This document shows positions 43,690-53,122 of a stretch of 64,000 bases of DNA, piece by piece (the first letter of the stretch is position 1; each line of letters begins with the position of its first letter). A program made the translations under genes and the position numbers. The notes beneath the pieces are model-generated. The model was not told the DNA's origin, did no database searches, and saw only the letters and a list, made by a program, of their open reading frames with translations. Source of the DNA: Mycolicibacterium aromaticivorans JS19b1 = JCM 16368 (GTDB lineage: Bacteria > Actinomycetota > Actinomycetes > Mycobacteriales > Mycobacteriaceae); contig NZ_JALN02000001.1 of the NCBI RefSeq assembly GCF_000559085.1, positions 1,364,001 to 1,428,000 on the forward strand, given 5' to 3'.

Positions 43690-45429
43690 ATGAGTAAAGG
43701 TGAGCTCACCCTCGAGCCCGGCGGCCCGGCCTCGTCGACCGTCGAGAGCAAAGGCCTCAAGGGCGGGGCGCTGGGGTTGGTGTCCAGCATCGTCGTCGGA
43801 ATGGCCTCGACGGCGCCGGCATATTCTCTTGCGGCGACGCTCGGGCTGATCGTCGCCAGCGGCGGAGCGCTGCTGGCCGGTGTGAAGGCCCCCGCGATCG
43901 TGCTGATCGCGTTCATCCCGATGTACATGATCGCGGTCGCCTATCAGGAACTGAACAAGGCCGAACCAGACTGCGGCACCACGTTCACCTGGGCGTCGCG
44001 GGCGTTCGGGCCGCTGATCGGCTGGCTCGGCGGCTGGGGCATCATCGCCGCCGACATCATCGTGATGGCCAACCTCGCGCAGATCGCCGGCGCCTACTCG
44101 TTCACATTCGTCGGCGATCTCGGTTGGCATTCGGCGGCCGATCTGGCCAAGAGCACACTGTGGTCGACGGTGGCCGGAGTCATCTGGATCATCGTGATGA
44201 CCTGCATCTGTTACCGCGGCATCGAGGTCTCGGCGCGCATCCAGTACGGCCTGCTCGGCATCGAGCTGGTGGTGCTGGTGGTGTTCTCCATCGTGGCATT
44301 GGTCAAGGTGTACGCGGGCAAGGCGGAGACCTATTCACTGCACCCGGCGCTGTCCTGGTTCTGGCCCGGCGGCCTGGACTTCGGGACGGTGATCGCCCCA
44401 GCCATCCTCACCGCGATCTTCATCTACTGGGGCTGGGATACCGCGGTGGCGTGCAACGAGGAATCCGAAGACCCCGGTACCACGCCGGGACGCGCCGCGG
44501 TCATCTCGACCTTCCTGCTGCTGGCGACGTACGCACTCGTCAGCGTCTCGGCCATCGCATTCGCGGGCACCGGAACCGACGGCATCGGCCTGGGCAACCC
44601 GGACAACGCCGCGGACGCGTTCGCCGCGATCGGCCCGGACCTGTTCGGCGACAGCGTGCTCGGACACATCGGCCTGCTGCTGCTGTCCGCGTCGATCCTG
44701 ACCTCGGCGTCGGCGTCCACCCAGACGACGATCCTGCCGACTGCCCGCACCACGCTGTCGATGGGTGTCTACCGGGCGTTGCCGCAGTCGTTCGCCAAGA
44801 TCCACCGCACGTACCTGACCCCCACCACCTCGACCCTCGTCATGGGTGCGGTGTCGATCGGGTTCTACGTGTTGTTCACGTTGATCAGTTCGAACCTGCT
44901 CTCCGCGCTCATCGGTTCGGTCGGCCTGATGATCGCCTTCTACTACGGCCTCACCGGTTTCGCGTGCGTGTGGTTCTACCGCAAGGACCTGACCGCCTCG
45001 GCGCGCGACTTCGTCATGCGCGGGGTGGTGCCACTGCTGGGTGGCCTGATCCTGCTGGTGGTGTTCGCCTATGGACTGATCCAGTACGCCAAGCCGGACT
45101 GGCTGACCGACGCCGACGGCAACAACGTCACGATCTTCGGGTTCGGCGCGGTGGCGGTGGTGGGTATCGGCGCGCTCGTGCTGGGCGTGATCCTGATGGG
45201 GATCTGGTGGCTGATGTCGCCCGACTTCTTCCGCGGCCGCACCCTGTCCCGGCGCTCGAGCGCCGACCTGGTGCTCGAACCGGCCACCGCTGTCGAGGCG
45301 CACTTCGGCCTTCCCGACTCCGGGGACATGCCGACGGTCATCTCCCCGGACCTGTCGAACCTCCCGCCCGGCGAGACTGCCATCAATCCGGGGACCGGCG
45401 AGGAGTTCACCCGAGGCCCGCAGGCTTAG
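43690..45429 (+). CDS. APC-superfamily amino acid/polyamine permease
   Basis: A 579-residue importer with about twelve to fourteen helices. The APC helix I motif LVSSIVVGMASTAPAYSLAA (unwound GxG region, about residues 31-50) and GTTFTWASRAFGPLIGWLGGW are clear. A hydrophilic tail of about 70 residues follows the last helix. Ribosome site GCAGGAG lies 6 nt before ATG. It is single, divergent from the fadE operon and convergent with the DUF1275 gene. Because amine-catabolism genes follow within 8 kb, a polyamine, GABA or amino acid substrate is a reasonable guess. Confidence 0.88.
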   Translation: MSKGELTLEPGGPASSTVESKGLKGGALGLVSSIVVGMASTAPAYSLAATLGLIVASGGALLAGVKAPAIVLIAFIPMYMIAVAYQELNKAEPDCGTTFTWASRAFGPLIGWLGGWGIIAADIIVMANLAQIAGAYSFTFVGDLGWHSAADLAKSTLWSTVAGVIWIIVMTCICYRGIEVSARIQYGLLGIELVVLVVFSIVALVKVYAGKAETYSLHPALSWFWPGGLDFGTVIAPAILTAIFIYWGWDTAVACNEESEDPGTTPGRAAVISTFLLLATYALVSVSAIAFAGTGTDGIGLGNPDNAADAFAAIGPDLFGDSVLGHIGLLLLSASILTSASASTQTTILPTARTTLSMGVYRALPQSFAKIHRTYLTPTTSTLVMGAVSIGFYVLFTLISSNLLSALIGSVGLMIAFYYGLTGFACVWFYRKDLTASARDFVMRGVVPLLGGLILLVVFAYGLIQYAKPDWLTDADGNNVTIFGFGAVAVVGIGALVLGVILMGIWWLMSPDFFRGRTLSRRSSADLVLEPATAVEAHFGLPDSGDMPTVISPDLSNLPPGETAINPGTGEEFTRGPQA

Positions 45430-46106
45430 GGCAGCTCCGTGCGGGGCCACGTCCGGTGCCCGGCGACGGCCACCGCGGCAGTCATGACGGCCGCCAGGTA
45501 GACCGGGTAGCCGGCGTCGATCCGCAACAACGAGGCGCCGCAGAATGCGCCCGCGATGATCACCACGACGGCCCACAACCGGCGGTGCGTCAGCCACAAC
45601 ATGCCGGGGCCGAACAGCGTCTCGCTGGCGTAGGCAGTGAGCGTGGAGGTGACCACGACGGTGGTGATGTCGGCGACGGCGAGCATCCGCGCCGTCGCGG
45701 CCTGGGCGCCCATCAGCGTCGCCAGGGTGGCGGCGATCCCGACGCCGACCGCCGACTCGCCGTGAACCCGAACGAGTGTCAGCAGCGTGGCCGCGGCGGC
45801 GAGCACCACCGCGCTGGTGGCGAACACGCCGGTGACGACCGGCCGCCAGCCGCCGGGGTGACGTTGCAGCAGGCGGCCCACCACCGCGGCACCGACCACG
45901 TAGGCGCCGAGCGCCACCAACGGTCCGGCGACGGGCAATTCGTCCTCACCGGCCATGCCCATCCCGAGGATCACCACATTGCCGGTCATGTTGCCGGTGA
46001 ACACCCGGTCCAGCGCGAGATACCCCACCGCGTCCAGCAATCCGGTGACGAAGGTCAGCGCAAGCATCAGCCACAGCTGAAGGTGCGTGCGGACGAGGGC
46101 GGTCAC
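45426..46106 (-). CDS. DUF1275 (YoaK-like) membrane protein
   Basis: A 226-residue protein with six or so helices and the family opening LTFVTGLLDAVGYLALDRVFTGNMTGNVVIL (about residues 15-45, shown in part), in which the aspartate and the GNMTGN loop are typical. Function unknown; DUF1275 proteins are proposed transporters. GTG 46106 overlaps the gamma-glutamyltransferase stop (GTGA), so it is the last gene of the ABC/GGT operon. The frame upstream of it is inside the GGT gene. Confidence 0.82.
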   Translation of the reverse strand: MTALVRTHLQLWLMLALTFVTGLLDAVGYLALDRVFTGNMTGNVVILGMGMAGEDELPVAGPLVALGAYVVGAAVVGRLLQRHPGGWRPVVTGVFATSAVVLAAAATLLTLVRVHGESAVGVGIAATLATLMGAQAATARMLAVADITTVVVTSTLTAYASETLFGPGMLWLTHRRLWAVVVIIAGAFCGASLLRIDAGYPVYLAAVMTAAVAVAGHRTWPRTELP

Positions 46107-47671
46107 GGCTGCGGACGCGGGTAGTGCGCCACCACCGCGGCGCCGTCCGACCGCGGATCCGACGCTGCCGTCATCGAGCCGCCGGAATCGACGAAGACCA
46201 CATTGGCCTGGCCGAGGGCTTCGGTGCGCGGCGGTACCTCGGTCGCGGTGAAGCCCGCGGCACGGATCGACGCCTGCACGGCCGGGTCCAGGTCGGCCTC
46301 GACGGTCACGCTGTCCGGGCCGCCGCCGCACTGGGTGCCGACGATGGCGCGGGGCGCGGCAACCGCCTCGACCGCCGTGGCGCCGCCCAGTGCCCGCAGG
46401 AGGATCTGGCCGAGGATCTGCGGCTGGCCCTGCCCGCCCATGGTCGACAACACGTGCGCGGTCCGGCCCTGCCGCACCGTCATAGCCGGCATCAGCGTGT
46501 GCGCCGGGCGCTTTCGCGGCGCGATCACATTCGGTGATGCCGGGTCCAGGCTGAACCCACAGCCGCGATTGTGGAACAGCACACCGGTGACCGGGTCGAT
46601 CAGTCCGGACCCGAACGCGTGATAGACGCTCTGGATCAGTGACACCGCGTATCCCTCGCCGTCGGCGACGGCGATACCCACGGTGTCCCCGCGGGGCACA
46701 CCCGGCGGCCGGCTCACCGGCCCGGCGCGGTCCGGAATCGCGCTGACGTCGAGGTCGACGGCGGCGTACCGCGGGTCGGCGAGTTGGCTGTCGCGAATCC
46801 CGTTGCCGCGGTGGAAGGCCCGCAGCAACTGCCCCATACCGTCGCCGACCGGGTCGTCCAGGCCGCCGGCGTGCACCAGACCGAGCGCGTGCAGCAGCAG
46901 AAAGCCCTGGCTGTTGGGCGGGCTCGTCAGAACGGTCAGGTCACCGAACTCGGCCCTCAACGGCTCGACGACCTCAACCTGGAAGTCGGCGAAATCCGCT
47001 TCGGCCAAACAGGATTGGTGGGTACGCAAGTAACCGACGGATCGTTGCGCGAGGCCCCCACTGTAGAACTCGTCCGGCCCGTCGGAGCGCAAGGTCGCCA
47101 ACGTGTCGGCCAGGGCCGGCTGCCGGAACAACTCACCGATCCTCATCGGTGCGCCGTGCGGGCGAAACACCCGGTCGAAGTCGACGGTTCCGATCAGATC
47201 GCGATTCTCGGGATCGTCGAGGTGGGTGGCCAGCGACGCGGGTACCGACACACCGTCGCGGGCGGCCGTCTCAGCGGCCCACAGCGTCGAACTCCAGGAG
47301 GCCCGGGAACCCAAGCGGCGCATTGCCTCCCACCCTCGTATCCCGCCCGGCACGGTCACCGCGGCCGCACCACGCGCAGGCAGCCAGTCGCCGTGCTCGG
47401 CGCGAAGGGCGTCGGCATCTACCGTGGCACCGGCCCACCCGGAGGCGTTGAGGCAGCTCACTGAGCCATCCGGGGTTCGGATCAGAGCGAACAGATCGCC
47501 GCCGAGAGCGACGTTGTGGGGGTAGACGACAGTCAGTACGGCGGCGGCGGCGATGGCGGCGTCGATGGCAGTGCCACCGCCGCGCAGGATCGCGATCCCG
47601 GCATCGGTGGCCAGGGCGTGCGGGGTAGCCAGTGCTGCCACTACTGGCTGCCCGCCAAGGGCGGCGGACAC
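46103..47671 (-). CDS. gamma-glutamyltransferase-family Ntn hydrolase, cytoplasmic
   Basis: A 522-residue Ntn hydrolase. The autoprocessing Thr is in RGDTVGIAVADGEGYAVSL (about residues 325-343), followed by the substrate residues HNRGCGFSLDP and STMGGQGQPQ. Typical periplasmic GGTs have a signal peptide; this one starts MSAALGGQPVVAALATPHAL directly at the enzyme fold, so it is probably cytoplasmic. GTG 47671 has GGAGTG about 9 nt upstream. It lies 15 nt after an amino-acid ABC ATPase and is coupled to DUF1275. This suggests uptake of a gamma-glutamyl compound and cleavage inside the cell. Confidence 0.88.
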   Translation of the reverse strand: MSAALGGQPVVAALATPHALATDAGIAILRGGGTAIDAAIAAAAVLTVVYPHNVALGGDLFALIRTPDGSVSCLNASGWAGATVDADALRAEHGDWLPARGAAAVTVPGGIRGWEAMRRLGSRASWSSTLWAAETAARDGVSVPASLATHLDDPENRDLIGTVDFDRVFRPHGAPMRIGELFRQPALADTLATLRSDGPDEFYSGGLAQRSVGYLRTHQSCLAEADFADFQVEVVEPLRAEFGDLTVLTSPPNSQGFLLLHALGLVHAGGLDDPVGDGMGQLLRAFHRGNGIRDSQLADPRYAAVDLDVSAIPDRAGPVSRPPGVPRGDTVGIAVADGEGYAVSLIQSVYHAFGSGLIDPVTGVLFHNRGCGFSLDPASPNVIAPRKRPAHTLMPAMTVRQGRTAHVLSTMGGQGQPQILGQILLRALGGATAVEAVAAPRAIVGTQCGGGPDSVTVEADLDPAVQASIRAAGFTATEVPPRTEALGQANVVFVDSGGSMTAASDPRSDGAAVVAHYPRPQP

Positions 47672-47686
47672 GAGAGATTCACTCCT

Positions 47687-48463
47687 TCAGCGGATGGTGG
47701 AAAGAAACGCCTTGGTGCGGTCGTGCTGCGGGTCGGCGAACAGTCGCTCCGGTGGCGCGTCCTCGATGACCCGGCCGCCGTCCATGACGACGATACGGTC
47801 AGCGGCGTCCCTGGCGAACCGCATCTCGTGTGTGACGACCACCATGGTCATGTGGTCGTCGGCCAGCTCACGCATCACCGCCAGAACCTCGCCGACCATC
47901 TCGACGTCCAAAGCACTGGTGGGCTCGTCGAACAGCATGACCTTGGGCCGCATGGCCAGCGCGCGGGCGATCGCCACCCGCTGTTGCTGTCCGCCGGAGA
48001 GTTGGCTGGGACGGGCATCGGCCTTGTCCGCCAGGCCCACTCGGCTCAACAACGCGATTGCGTCGCGACGCCCCTCGTCCTTGGCCACCCCGAGCACGCG
48101 TACCGGGCCGTTCCAGACGTTCTCGGCGGCGGTCATGTGCGGGAACAGGTTGAAGTGCTGGAAGACGAACCCGATCTCGCGCCGGCGGCGCGCCAACTCG
48201 TTGATGCTCACCTTCCTGGTGCCGCCGGAGTCGCGATGGCCGATGGGCGTCCCACCGATCATGATCCGGCCGCTGTCGACGGTCTCCAGGTGATTGAGCG
48301 ATCGCAGCAGGGTGGTCTTGCCCGCTCCGGAAGGACCGATGAGGACGACGACCTCACCGCGCATGACGTCCAGCGAGACGTTGTCGAGAACCATGCGGCC
48401 ACCGAGGGTTCGAGAGACGTTCTGCACCGAGACGATCGGAAGTTGTTCTGCCGCTTGGTTCAC
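47687..48463 (-). CDS. polar amino acid ABC transporter, ATP-binding protein
   Basis: A 258-residue ATPase with Walker [10 protein letters not shown], signature LSGGQQQR, Walker B VMLFDEP and a switch His in VVTHEM; the GlnQ/HisP class energises uptake of amino acids. GTG 48463 follows the permease stop by 8 nt; longer frames upstream lie inside the permease gene. Second-last partner of the SBP-permease-ATPase importer in this operon. Confidence 0.94.
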   Translation of the reverse strand: MNQAAEQLPIVSVQNVSRTLGGRMVLDNVSLDVMRGEVVVLIGPSGAGKTTLLRSLNHLETVDSGRIMIGGTPIGHRDSGGTRKVSINELARRRREIGFVFQHFNLFPHMTAAENVWNGPVRVLGVAKDEGRRDAIALLSRVGLADKADARPSQLSGGQQQRVAIARALAMRPKVMLFDEPTSALDVEMVGEVLAVMRELADDHMTMVVVTHEMRFARDAADRIVVMDGGRVIEDAPPERLFADPQHDRTKAFLSTIR

Positions 48464-48471
48464 CGTGGACC

Positions 48472-49254
48472 TCACACCTGGGCTTCGGCGGGCGCGGGGC
48501 CGCGGCGGCCACCGAGGAGCCGCTGGGTGATGCGCACGCGCTGGTTGATGCCGAGCTGGCGAGCCAGCCTGTTCTCGATCTCGGCCTGGATGACCGTCCA
48601 TATCGTGGTGAGCGCGAGGTAATACAGCGCGGCGACGATGAAGATCTCGAAGGTGTGGAAGGTCGCCGAGCTGATCGACTGCGTCACAAGGAACATCTCG
48701 CTGACACCGATCACCGACAGCACCGAGGTGGTCTTCATCATGCCGTTGAAGGAATTGCCCATCGGCGGAACCATGACGCGCAGCGACTGCGGGACGATGA
48801 TCCAGCGCATCACTTTCGCCGGCTTCATCCCCAGGGACTCGGCGGCCTCGAATTGCCCTTTGGGTACCGAATCCAAACCGGCGCGGATGATTTCGGCGAT
48901 GTATGCGCTCTCGTTGATCGTAAGCCCGACGATCGCCGCCTGGATCGCCGCCTTGACCGACAACCCGAACAGCGATACGTCGTGGAACTGGTAGAGACCG
49001 ACCGCCGCCAGACCGGTGTAGATGATGACCAACTGGACCAGTAGCGGAGTTCCCCGGACTGCCCAGATGTACAGGCTCGCGCACCAACGCAACACAGCGA
49101 ACCGGGACCGGCGCAGCAGCGCTAGGACCAAGCCGACGAGGATGGCCAGCACCATCGCGACCACGGAGATGACGATGGTGAGAACCAGGCCGTCGAGGAA
49201 ACGCTCACTGGGAGTGAACAGCGATTTCCAGAAGAACTGCCAATCGAAGTGCAC
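48472..49254 (-). CDS. polar amino acid ABC transporter, permease
   Basis: A 260-residue HisM/GlnP-type permease with an N-terminal hydrophobic helix ([20 protein letters not shown]) and the EAA-loop [22 protein letters not shown] that contacts the ATPase. Only one permease gene is present, so it probably forms a homodimer. It lies 15 nt downstream of the solute-binding protein gene. Confidence 0.93.
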   Translation of the reverse strand: MHFDWQFFWKSLFTPSERFLDGLVLTIVISVVAMVLAILVGLVLALLRRSRFAVLRWCASLYIWAVRGTPLLVQLVIIYTGLAAVGLYQFHDVSLFGLSVKAAIQAAIVGLTINESAYIAEIIRAGLDSVPKGQFEAAESLGMKPAKVMRWIIVPQSLRVMVPPMGNSFNGMMKTTSVLSVIGVSEMFLVTQSISSATFHTFEIFIVAALYYLALTTIWTVIQAEIENRLARQLGINQRVRITQRLLGGRRGPAPAEAQV

Positions 49255-49269
49255 GTCGCCGGTCTCCCG

Positions 49270-50133
49270 TCACTTCTGGATGTCGAGATCGGTCTGGCCC
49301 CAATCGGCCAGGATTCTGGCGTACGTGCCGTTGCCCTCGAGCTCGCCGAGCGCCTTGGCGATCGCATCGTGCAGCGCGGCATCGCCTTTCAGCGTGGCGG
49401 CACCGATCTTGATGGTTCCGAACGGCTTTCCGGCGGGCTGGATCTGGGCACCGGTCTTGGTCGAGTAGTACCCCAGCGTCTCGGCGGTGTCGAGGTACGC
49501 GTCGACCTGACCGTTCTGAACTTGTTGCAGCGCAACATCGGCGTGACTGTTGCGGGTGATGTCGATCTCCGGCTTGCCCGCGGCCGTGCACTTGCCGGAC
49601 TGGTCGACCACCTGCTCCTCGGCGGTGGTGGCGATCGCCACGATGACCTTCTTGCCGCACATGCTGTCATCCATGCCGGTGATCGCCGCGGGATGCTCCT
49701 TGGACACCGCAATCCCGTTGCCGGAGTAGACATATGGCACAAAGTCGACGACCTTCTCCCGCTCCGGCTTGATGTAGAGCTGCGCCATGATCACGTCGCA
49801 TTGCTCGGCCTGCAGCGTCGGGATCAGCGCGGTGAACGCTGATTCCACGAAGTCCGGTTTGAGGCCCAACTGTCCTGCCAGCGCCTTGGCGAGGTCGACT
49901 TCGCTGCCGACCAGCGCGCCGGTCTCGTCGTGGTAAACACTCGGCGGGGTGCCGTCGTTGGCGGCGCACACTTTGAGGGTGCCGGCCTGCAGGATCGCCG
50001 GAGGTGCGACTGCAGCCGGGCCGGTCGGCCCGGCGGCGTCCGTGAAGTCCGACGAGCAACCGGTCAGTGCCGCGGCCATGGCCGCGGCGAGCGCGATAGC
50101 GGCGCGAGTACGGGTCGAGAAGGGTGTAGGCAC
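49270..50133 (-). CDS. amino acid-binding lipoprotein of ABC transporter
   Basis: A 287-residue solute-binding lipoprotein with lipobox LTGC (lipidated Cys at about residue 26) and the type II SBP fold: LKVCAANDGTPPSVYHDETG and EVDLAKALAGQLGLKPDFV match the GlnH-like family. It has a central Cys pair (DDSMCGKK ... QSGKCTAAG) that may form a disulfide. First gene of the five-gene operon (SBP, permease, ATPase, GGT, DUF1275), downstream of the twin TetR-type palindromes at 50204-50235. Confidence 0.92.
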   Translation of the reverse strand: MPTPFSTRTRAAIALAAAMAAALTGCSSDFTDAAGPTGPAAVAPPAILQAGTLKVCAANDGTPPSVYHDETGALVGSEVDLAKALAGQLGLKPDFVESAFTALIPTLQAEQCDVIMAQLYIKPEREKVVDFVPYVYSGNGIAVSKEHPAAITGMDDSMCGKKVIVAIATTAEEQVVDQSGKCTAAGKPEIDITRNSHADVALQQVQNGQVDAYLDTAETLGYYSTKTGAQIQPAGKPFGTIKIGAATLKGDAALHDAIAKALGELEGNGTYARILADWGQTDLDIQK

Positions 50134-50203
50134 GGGAGCCTCCGAAATCTGGTGGACCTGACAGTTCGACCAGCCGTTGTCGATAGCCCGCCAGCAGCGG
50201 GAT

Positions 50204-50217
50204 CTATCGAACGATAG
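50204..50217. promoter_or_regulatory. TetR operator candidate, palindrome 1
   Basis: CTATCGAACGATAG, a perfect inverted repeat with 6-bp arms and AA centre, about 71-84 nt upstream of the solute-binding protein ATG at 50133. Confidence 0.6.
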
Positions 50218-50221
50218 GGGA

Positions 50222-50235
50222 CTATCGATTGATAG
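50222..50235. promoter_or_regulatory. TetR operator candidate, palindrome 2
   Basis: CTATCGATTGATAG, an inverted repeat with 5-bp arms. It matches palindrome 1 at 12 of 14 positions, with 18 nt between centres, so two dimers could bind the same DNA region. The whole 50134-50262 gap is otherwise gene-free. Confidence 0.6.
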
Positions 50236-50262
50236 GCAACAGCTGGCGAAGAGCCGCGTTCG

Positions 50263-50937
50263 CTATCCTCGCCCGCGCGGAATGGCGGTCAGTCGTGCAG
50301 TCGTGGCGGCCTGCAGATCAGGAAGAATCCCGTGGTCGACCAGCAGGGCCCGCAGCACGAAGTCGGCGGCTTCAAGCGGGCGGCGCCCGCGCACCTGCCC
50401 GCCGGGTCCCCCTTGTTCGCGCAGCGTCTCGAACAGCACGCCGTTCATCGCGCGCTGGACGAACCCGGGCTCGAAGGCCACGAACTCCCCCGCCTCGCAG
50501 CCCCCGGTGACGACCCGCTCCACCAAGTCATGAAAGTCCGCGATACCGGCGCGCTCGTCGGCGAGTTCGGCAAGGCCCAGCACGGCGTCCTGATAGAGCC
50601 CGCGCGAATCAAACGGCTGATCCAGCGCCTGGCGCACGTCGCAGGCGATGGTCAGGTGCAGTTTCGCCGCCCAGCTGATGTCCTCTGCCAGGTACTGGCG
50701 GATCCGTGCCACCGAGGGTCCGAGGTCCAATTCCACCAGCGACTGGTAGATCGCGTGCTTGGCCTCGAAGTGGTGGAACAGCGAGGGCTGCCGGATCTGC
50801 ACGGCGTCGGCGATGTCGCGGGTCGACGTACCGAAGAACCCGCGCTGGGCGAAAAGGCTGGCCGCGGCCAGCAGGATGCGACCTTTGGTCGACGTCCAGT
50901 CCACCTCGGGAGGCTGCCAGTCTGGCCCGTACTTCAC
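50263..50937 (-). CDS. TetR-family transcriptional regulator
   Basis: A 224-residue TetR regulator. The helix-turn-helix is ILLAAASLFAQRGFFGTSTRDIAD, shown in part, with VQIRQPSLFHHFEAKHAIY as recognition helix and following helix. The ligand domain is helical with no assigned ligand. It starts at GTG 50937. It lies between the ABC/GGT operon (its 3' neighbour, on the same strand) and the aldehyde dehydrogenase gene (its upstream neighbour, same strand, 44 nt away). The palindromes just downstream suggest control of the importer operon. Confidence 0.88.
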   Translation of the reverse strand: MKYGPDWQPPEVDWTSTKGRILLAAASLFAQRGFFGTSTRDIADAVQIRQPSLFHHFEAKHAIYQSLVELDLGPSVARIRQYLAEDISWAAKLHLTIACDVRQALDQPFDSRGLYQDAVLGLAELADERAGIADFHDLVERVVTGGCEAGEFVAFEPGFVQRAMNGVLFETLREQGGPGGQVRGRRPLEAADFVLRALLVDHGILPDLQAATTARLTAIPRGRG

Positions 50938-50981
50938 CGCCAGATTGTGTCATCACCGCCGAGGTGGCCGGAACCGGCGGA

Positions 50982-52484
50982 TTACCGCTTCTTGAAAATC
51001 GTCCGGTGCCAATCTTTTTCGGCGACACCGGTGATGTCACTCATCACGTGCTTGATGGTCAGGTATTCCTCGAAGGAGTAGTCGCTCATGTCCTTGCCGA
51101 ACCCGGACGCGCCGACCCCGCCGTGCGGCATCTCGCTGATGATCGGGATGTGATCGTTGATCCACACGCAGCCGGCGTTGATCTCGCGCGAAGCCCGCTG
51201 GGCGCGGTAGACGTCGCGGGTCCACGCCGAGGCGGCCAGCCCGTAGTCGGTGTCGTTGGCCTGGCGCAGCGCGTCGTCGTCGCCGTCGTGGGTGCGCACG
51301 GTCAGCACCGGACCGAAGATCTCGTCGCGATAGACCTCGCAGGTTTCGGCGACGTCGGCGATCAGCGTCGGCAGGTAGAACGATCCGGGCCGGTCCGGGG
51401 CCGCACCGCCGGTGACGATGCGACCGCCCTCGCCCGGCGCCCGGGCCACCATCGCCGCGACCTTGTCGCGGTGGGCCGCCGAGATCAGCGGACCCAGGTC
51501 GGTGTCGGGATCCTCCGGATCGCCGACGACCATCGAGCCCATCAGTTCGGCGACCCCGGCCACGAAGTCGTCGTAGAGGTCGCGGGCGACGATCGCGCGG
51601 GTCGCCGCCGTGCAGTCCTGCCCGGAGTTGATCAGCGAGCCGGCCACGGCGCCGTTGATCGCGGCGTCCAGATCGGCGTCGTCGAACACCACGAACGGTG
51701 CCTTGCCGCCGAGTTCCAGCTGGGTGCGGTGGCCGTGCACGGCCGCCGCGGCCATCACCCGCCGGCCCACCGCGGTCGAGCCGGTGAACGTGACGACGTC
51801 GACATCGCGGTGACCGGCCAGGGCCGAGCCGACGTCCGCCCCGGCGCCGGTGATGACGTTGAGCACGCCGTCGGGCAGGCCGGCCTCGGTGGCCAGCCGG
51901 GCCAGCGTGAGGGTGGTCAGCGGGGTCAGCTCGGCGGGCTTGATGACCACCGAACAGCCGGCGGCCAACGCGGGCAGCACCTTCCACACCGCCATCTGAA
52001 GCGGGTAGTTCCAGGGCGTGATCGTCGCGACCACCCCGACCGCTTCGCGCCGGATGGACGATGTGTGGTCGCCGCTGTACTCCCCGGTGGCCTTGCCTTC
52101 GAGGTGGCGGGCGGCTCCGGCGAAGAACGCGATGTTGTCGATGCTGCCCGGCACGTCGAACTCGGTGGCCAGCCGCACCGGTTTGCCGGTTTGACTGACC
52201 TCTTCGGCGGCGATCTCCTCGGCGTGGGCATCGACGAGTTCGGCCAGCTTGGCCAATACCGTGGCACGCTCGACGGGGGTGGCCCGCGACCAGCCGCCGA
52301 GAGCGGCGCGGGCCGCGGCCACCGCGGTGTCGACGTCGGCGGGCTGGGCGAGCGCCAGCTCCGCGACGACGCTGCCGTCAGCGGGGTTGACGACCTGGTG
52401 GAGGCTGCCTCCGGTCACCAGCGGGGCGCCATCGATCCAGCTACCGGGCACAATTCGAGTCTTGTCAGAGGTGAGTGCGGTCAC
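50982..52484 (-). CDS. NAD-dependent aldehyde dehydrogenase (gamma-aminobutyraldehyde type)
   Basis: A 500-residue aldehyde dehydrogenase. Catalytic Cys lies in SGQDCTAATR and catalytic Glu in TQLELGGKAPF; the NAD-site TITPWNYPLQ and VTFTGSTAVGRR are present. Sequence style (SWIDGAPL; PADGSVVAELALAQPADVDTA) resembles 4-aminobutyraldehyde or betaine-aldehyde dehydrogenases. It is divergent, across 116 nt, from AsnC and a class III aminotransferase, a common layout for putrescine or omega-amine breakdown to GABA or succinate semialdehyde. Substrate is inferred. Confidence 0.88.
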   Translation of the reverse strand: MTALTSDKTRIVPGSWIDGAPLVTGGSLHQVVNPADGSVVAELALAQPADVDTAVAAARAALGGWSRATPVERATVLAKLAELVDAHAEEIAAEEVSQTGKPVRLATEFDVPGSIDNIAFFAGAARHLEGKATGEYSGDHTSSIRREAVGVVATITPWNYPLQMAVWKVLPALAAGCSVVIKPAELTPLTTLTLARLATEAGLPDGVLNVITGAGADVGSALAGHRDVDVVTFTGSTAVGRRVMAAAAVHGHRTQLELGGKAPFVVFDDADLDAAINGAVAGSLINSGQDCTAATRAIVARDLYDDFVAGVAELMGSMVVGDPEDPDTDLGPLISAAHRDKVAAMVARAPGEGGRIVTGGAAPDRPGSFYLPTLIADVAETCEVYRDEIFGPVLTVRTHDGDDDALRQANDTDYGLAASAWTRDVYRAQRASREINAGCVWINDHIPIISEMPHGGVGASGFGKDMSDYSFEEYLTIKHVMSDITGVAEKDWHRTIFKKR

Positions 52485-52600
52485 CGCCCCACGGTAACCG
52501 ACCCGCTCAGCAACTGCTACGCATTCCCGCAGTATGGGCGGGTTATAGCCACCAATTTCATCGATCTTATTGCCTTAAACAACGGATTCCGTGCACAATC
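52485..52600. promoter_or_regulatory. divergent promoter region of aldehyde dehydrogenase and asnC
   Basis: A 116-nt AT-richer gap. It contains an imperfect dyad around ATCGAT (52554-52571, AATTTC-ATCGAT-CTTATT) and a CGGATTCCG palindrome at 52583-52591. AsnC/Lrp proteins bind such AT-rich dyads, so both flanking operons may be controlled by the AsnC encoded here. No confident -10 or -35. Confidence 0.35.
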
Positions 52601-53122
52601 ATGAGCATGCGTGACTCGGGTGTACCGGCCACTCGGTTTCCCGTCCGCGCCATCGGGGCGGGTGGAAACGGGCCTGTCCAGTTGGACGAGATGTCCAAGG
52701 CCATTATCGAGAAACTTCAGCAGGACGGCCGGCGTTCCTACGCCGCGATAGGCAAGGCCGTCGGGCTGTCGGAGGCGGCGGTGCGCCAGCGGGTGCAGCG
52801 CCTGGTCGACTCCGGGGTGATGCAGATCGTCGCGGTGACCGATCCTCTGCAGCTGGGATTCAGCAGGCAGGCGATGATCGGCATCCGCTGCACAGGAGAT
52901 ACCACCAAGGTCGCCGAGAAGCTCGCACAGATCGACGCCGTCGACTACGTGGTGCTCACCGCGGGCACCTTCGACGCGATCGCCGAGGTCGTGTGCGAGG
53001 ACGACGCCGAGCTGCTGGAGCTGCTCAACACCGAGATCCGCGCTGTGCCCGGGGTGACCTCGACAGAAACCTTGGTCTATCTCAAACTCGTTAAACAACA
53101 ATACAATTGGGGAACACGATGA
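52601..53122 (+). CDS. Lrp/AsnC-family regulator
   Basis: A 173-residue feast/famine regulator. The helix-turn-helix is in IIEKLQQDGRRSYAAIGKAV and GLSEAAVRQRVQRLVDSGVM; the RAM effector domain starts about residue 90 and includes IDAVDYVVLTAGTFDAIAEV. Starts at ATG 52601 (ATG 52607 is an alternative). It is co-translated with the aminotransferase (ATGA overlap at 53119) and divergent from the aldehyde dehydrogenase, so it probably senses the amine or amino acid of that pathway. In M. tuberculosis an AsnC member (Rv3291c) is likewise next to an aminotransferase gene, lat. Confidence 0.9.
   Translation: MSMRDSGVPATRFPVRAIGAGGNGPVQLDEMSKAIIEKLQQDGRRSYAAIGKAVGLSEAAVRQRVQRLVDSGVMQIVAVTDPLQLGFSRQAMIGIRCTGDTTKVAEKLAQIDAVDYVVLTAGTFDAIAEVVCEDDAELLELLNTEIRAVPGVTSTETLVYLKLVKQQYNWGTR

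Noticed and set aside
44124..46124. 666-codon plus-strand frame across the APC permease and DUF1275 gene
   Set aside because: Arg/Gly/His-rich; it crosses two convergent real genes in the wrong frame.
50706..52604. 632-codon plus-strand frame across the aldehyde dehydrogenase
   Set aside because: Shadow of the ALDH gene, whose catalytic Cys and Glu motifs are in the other strand.
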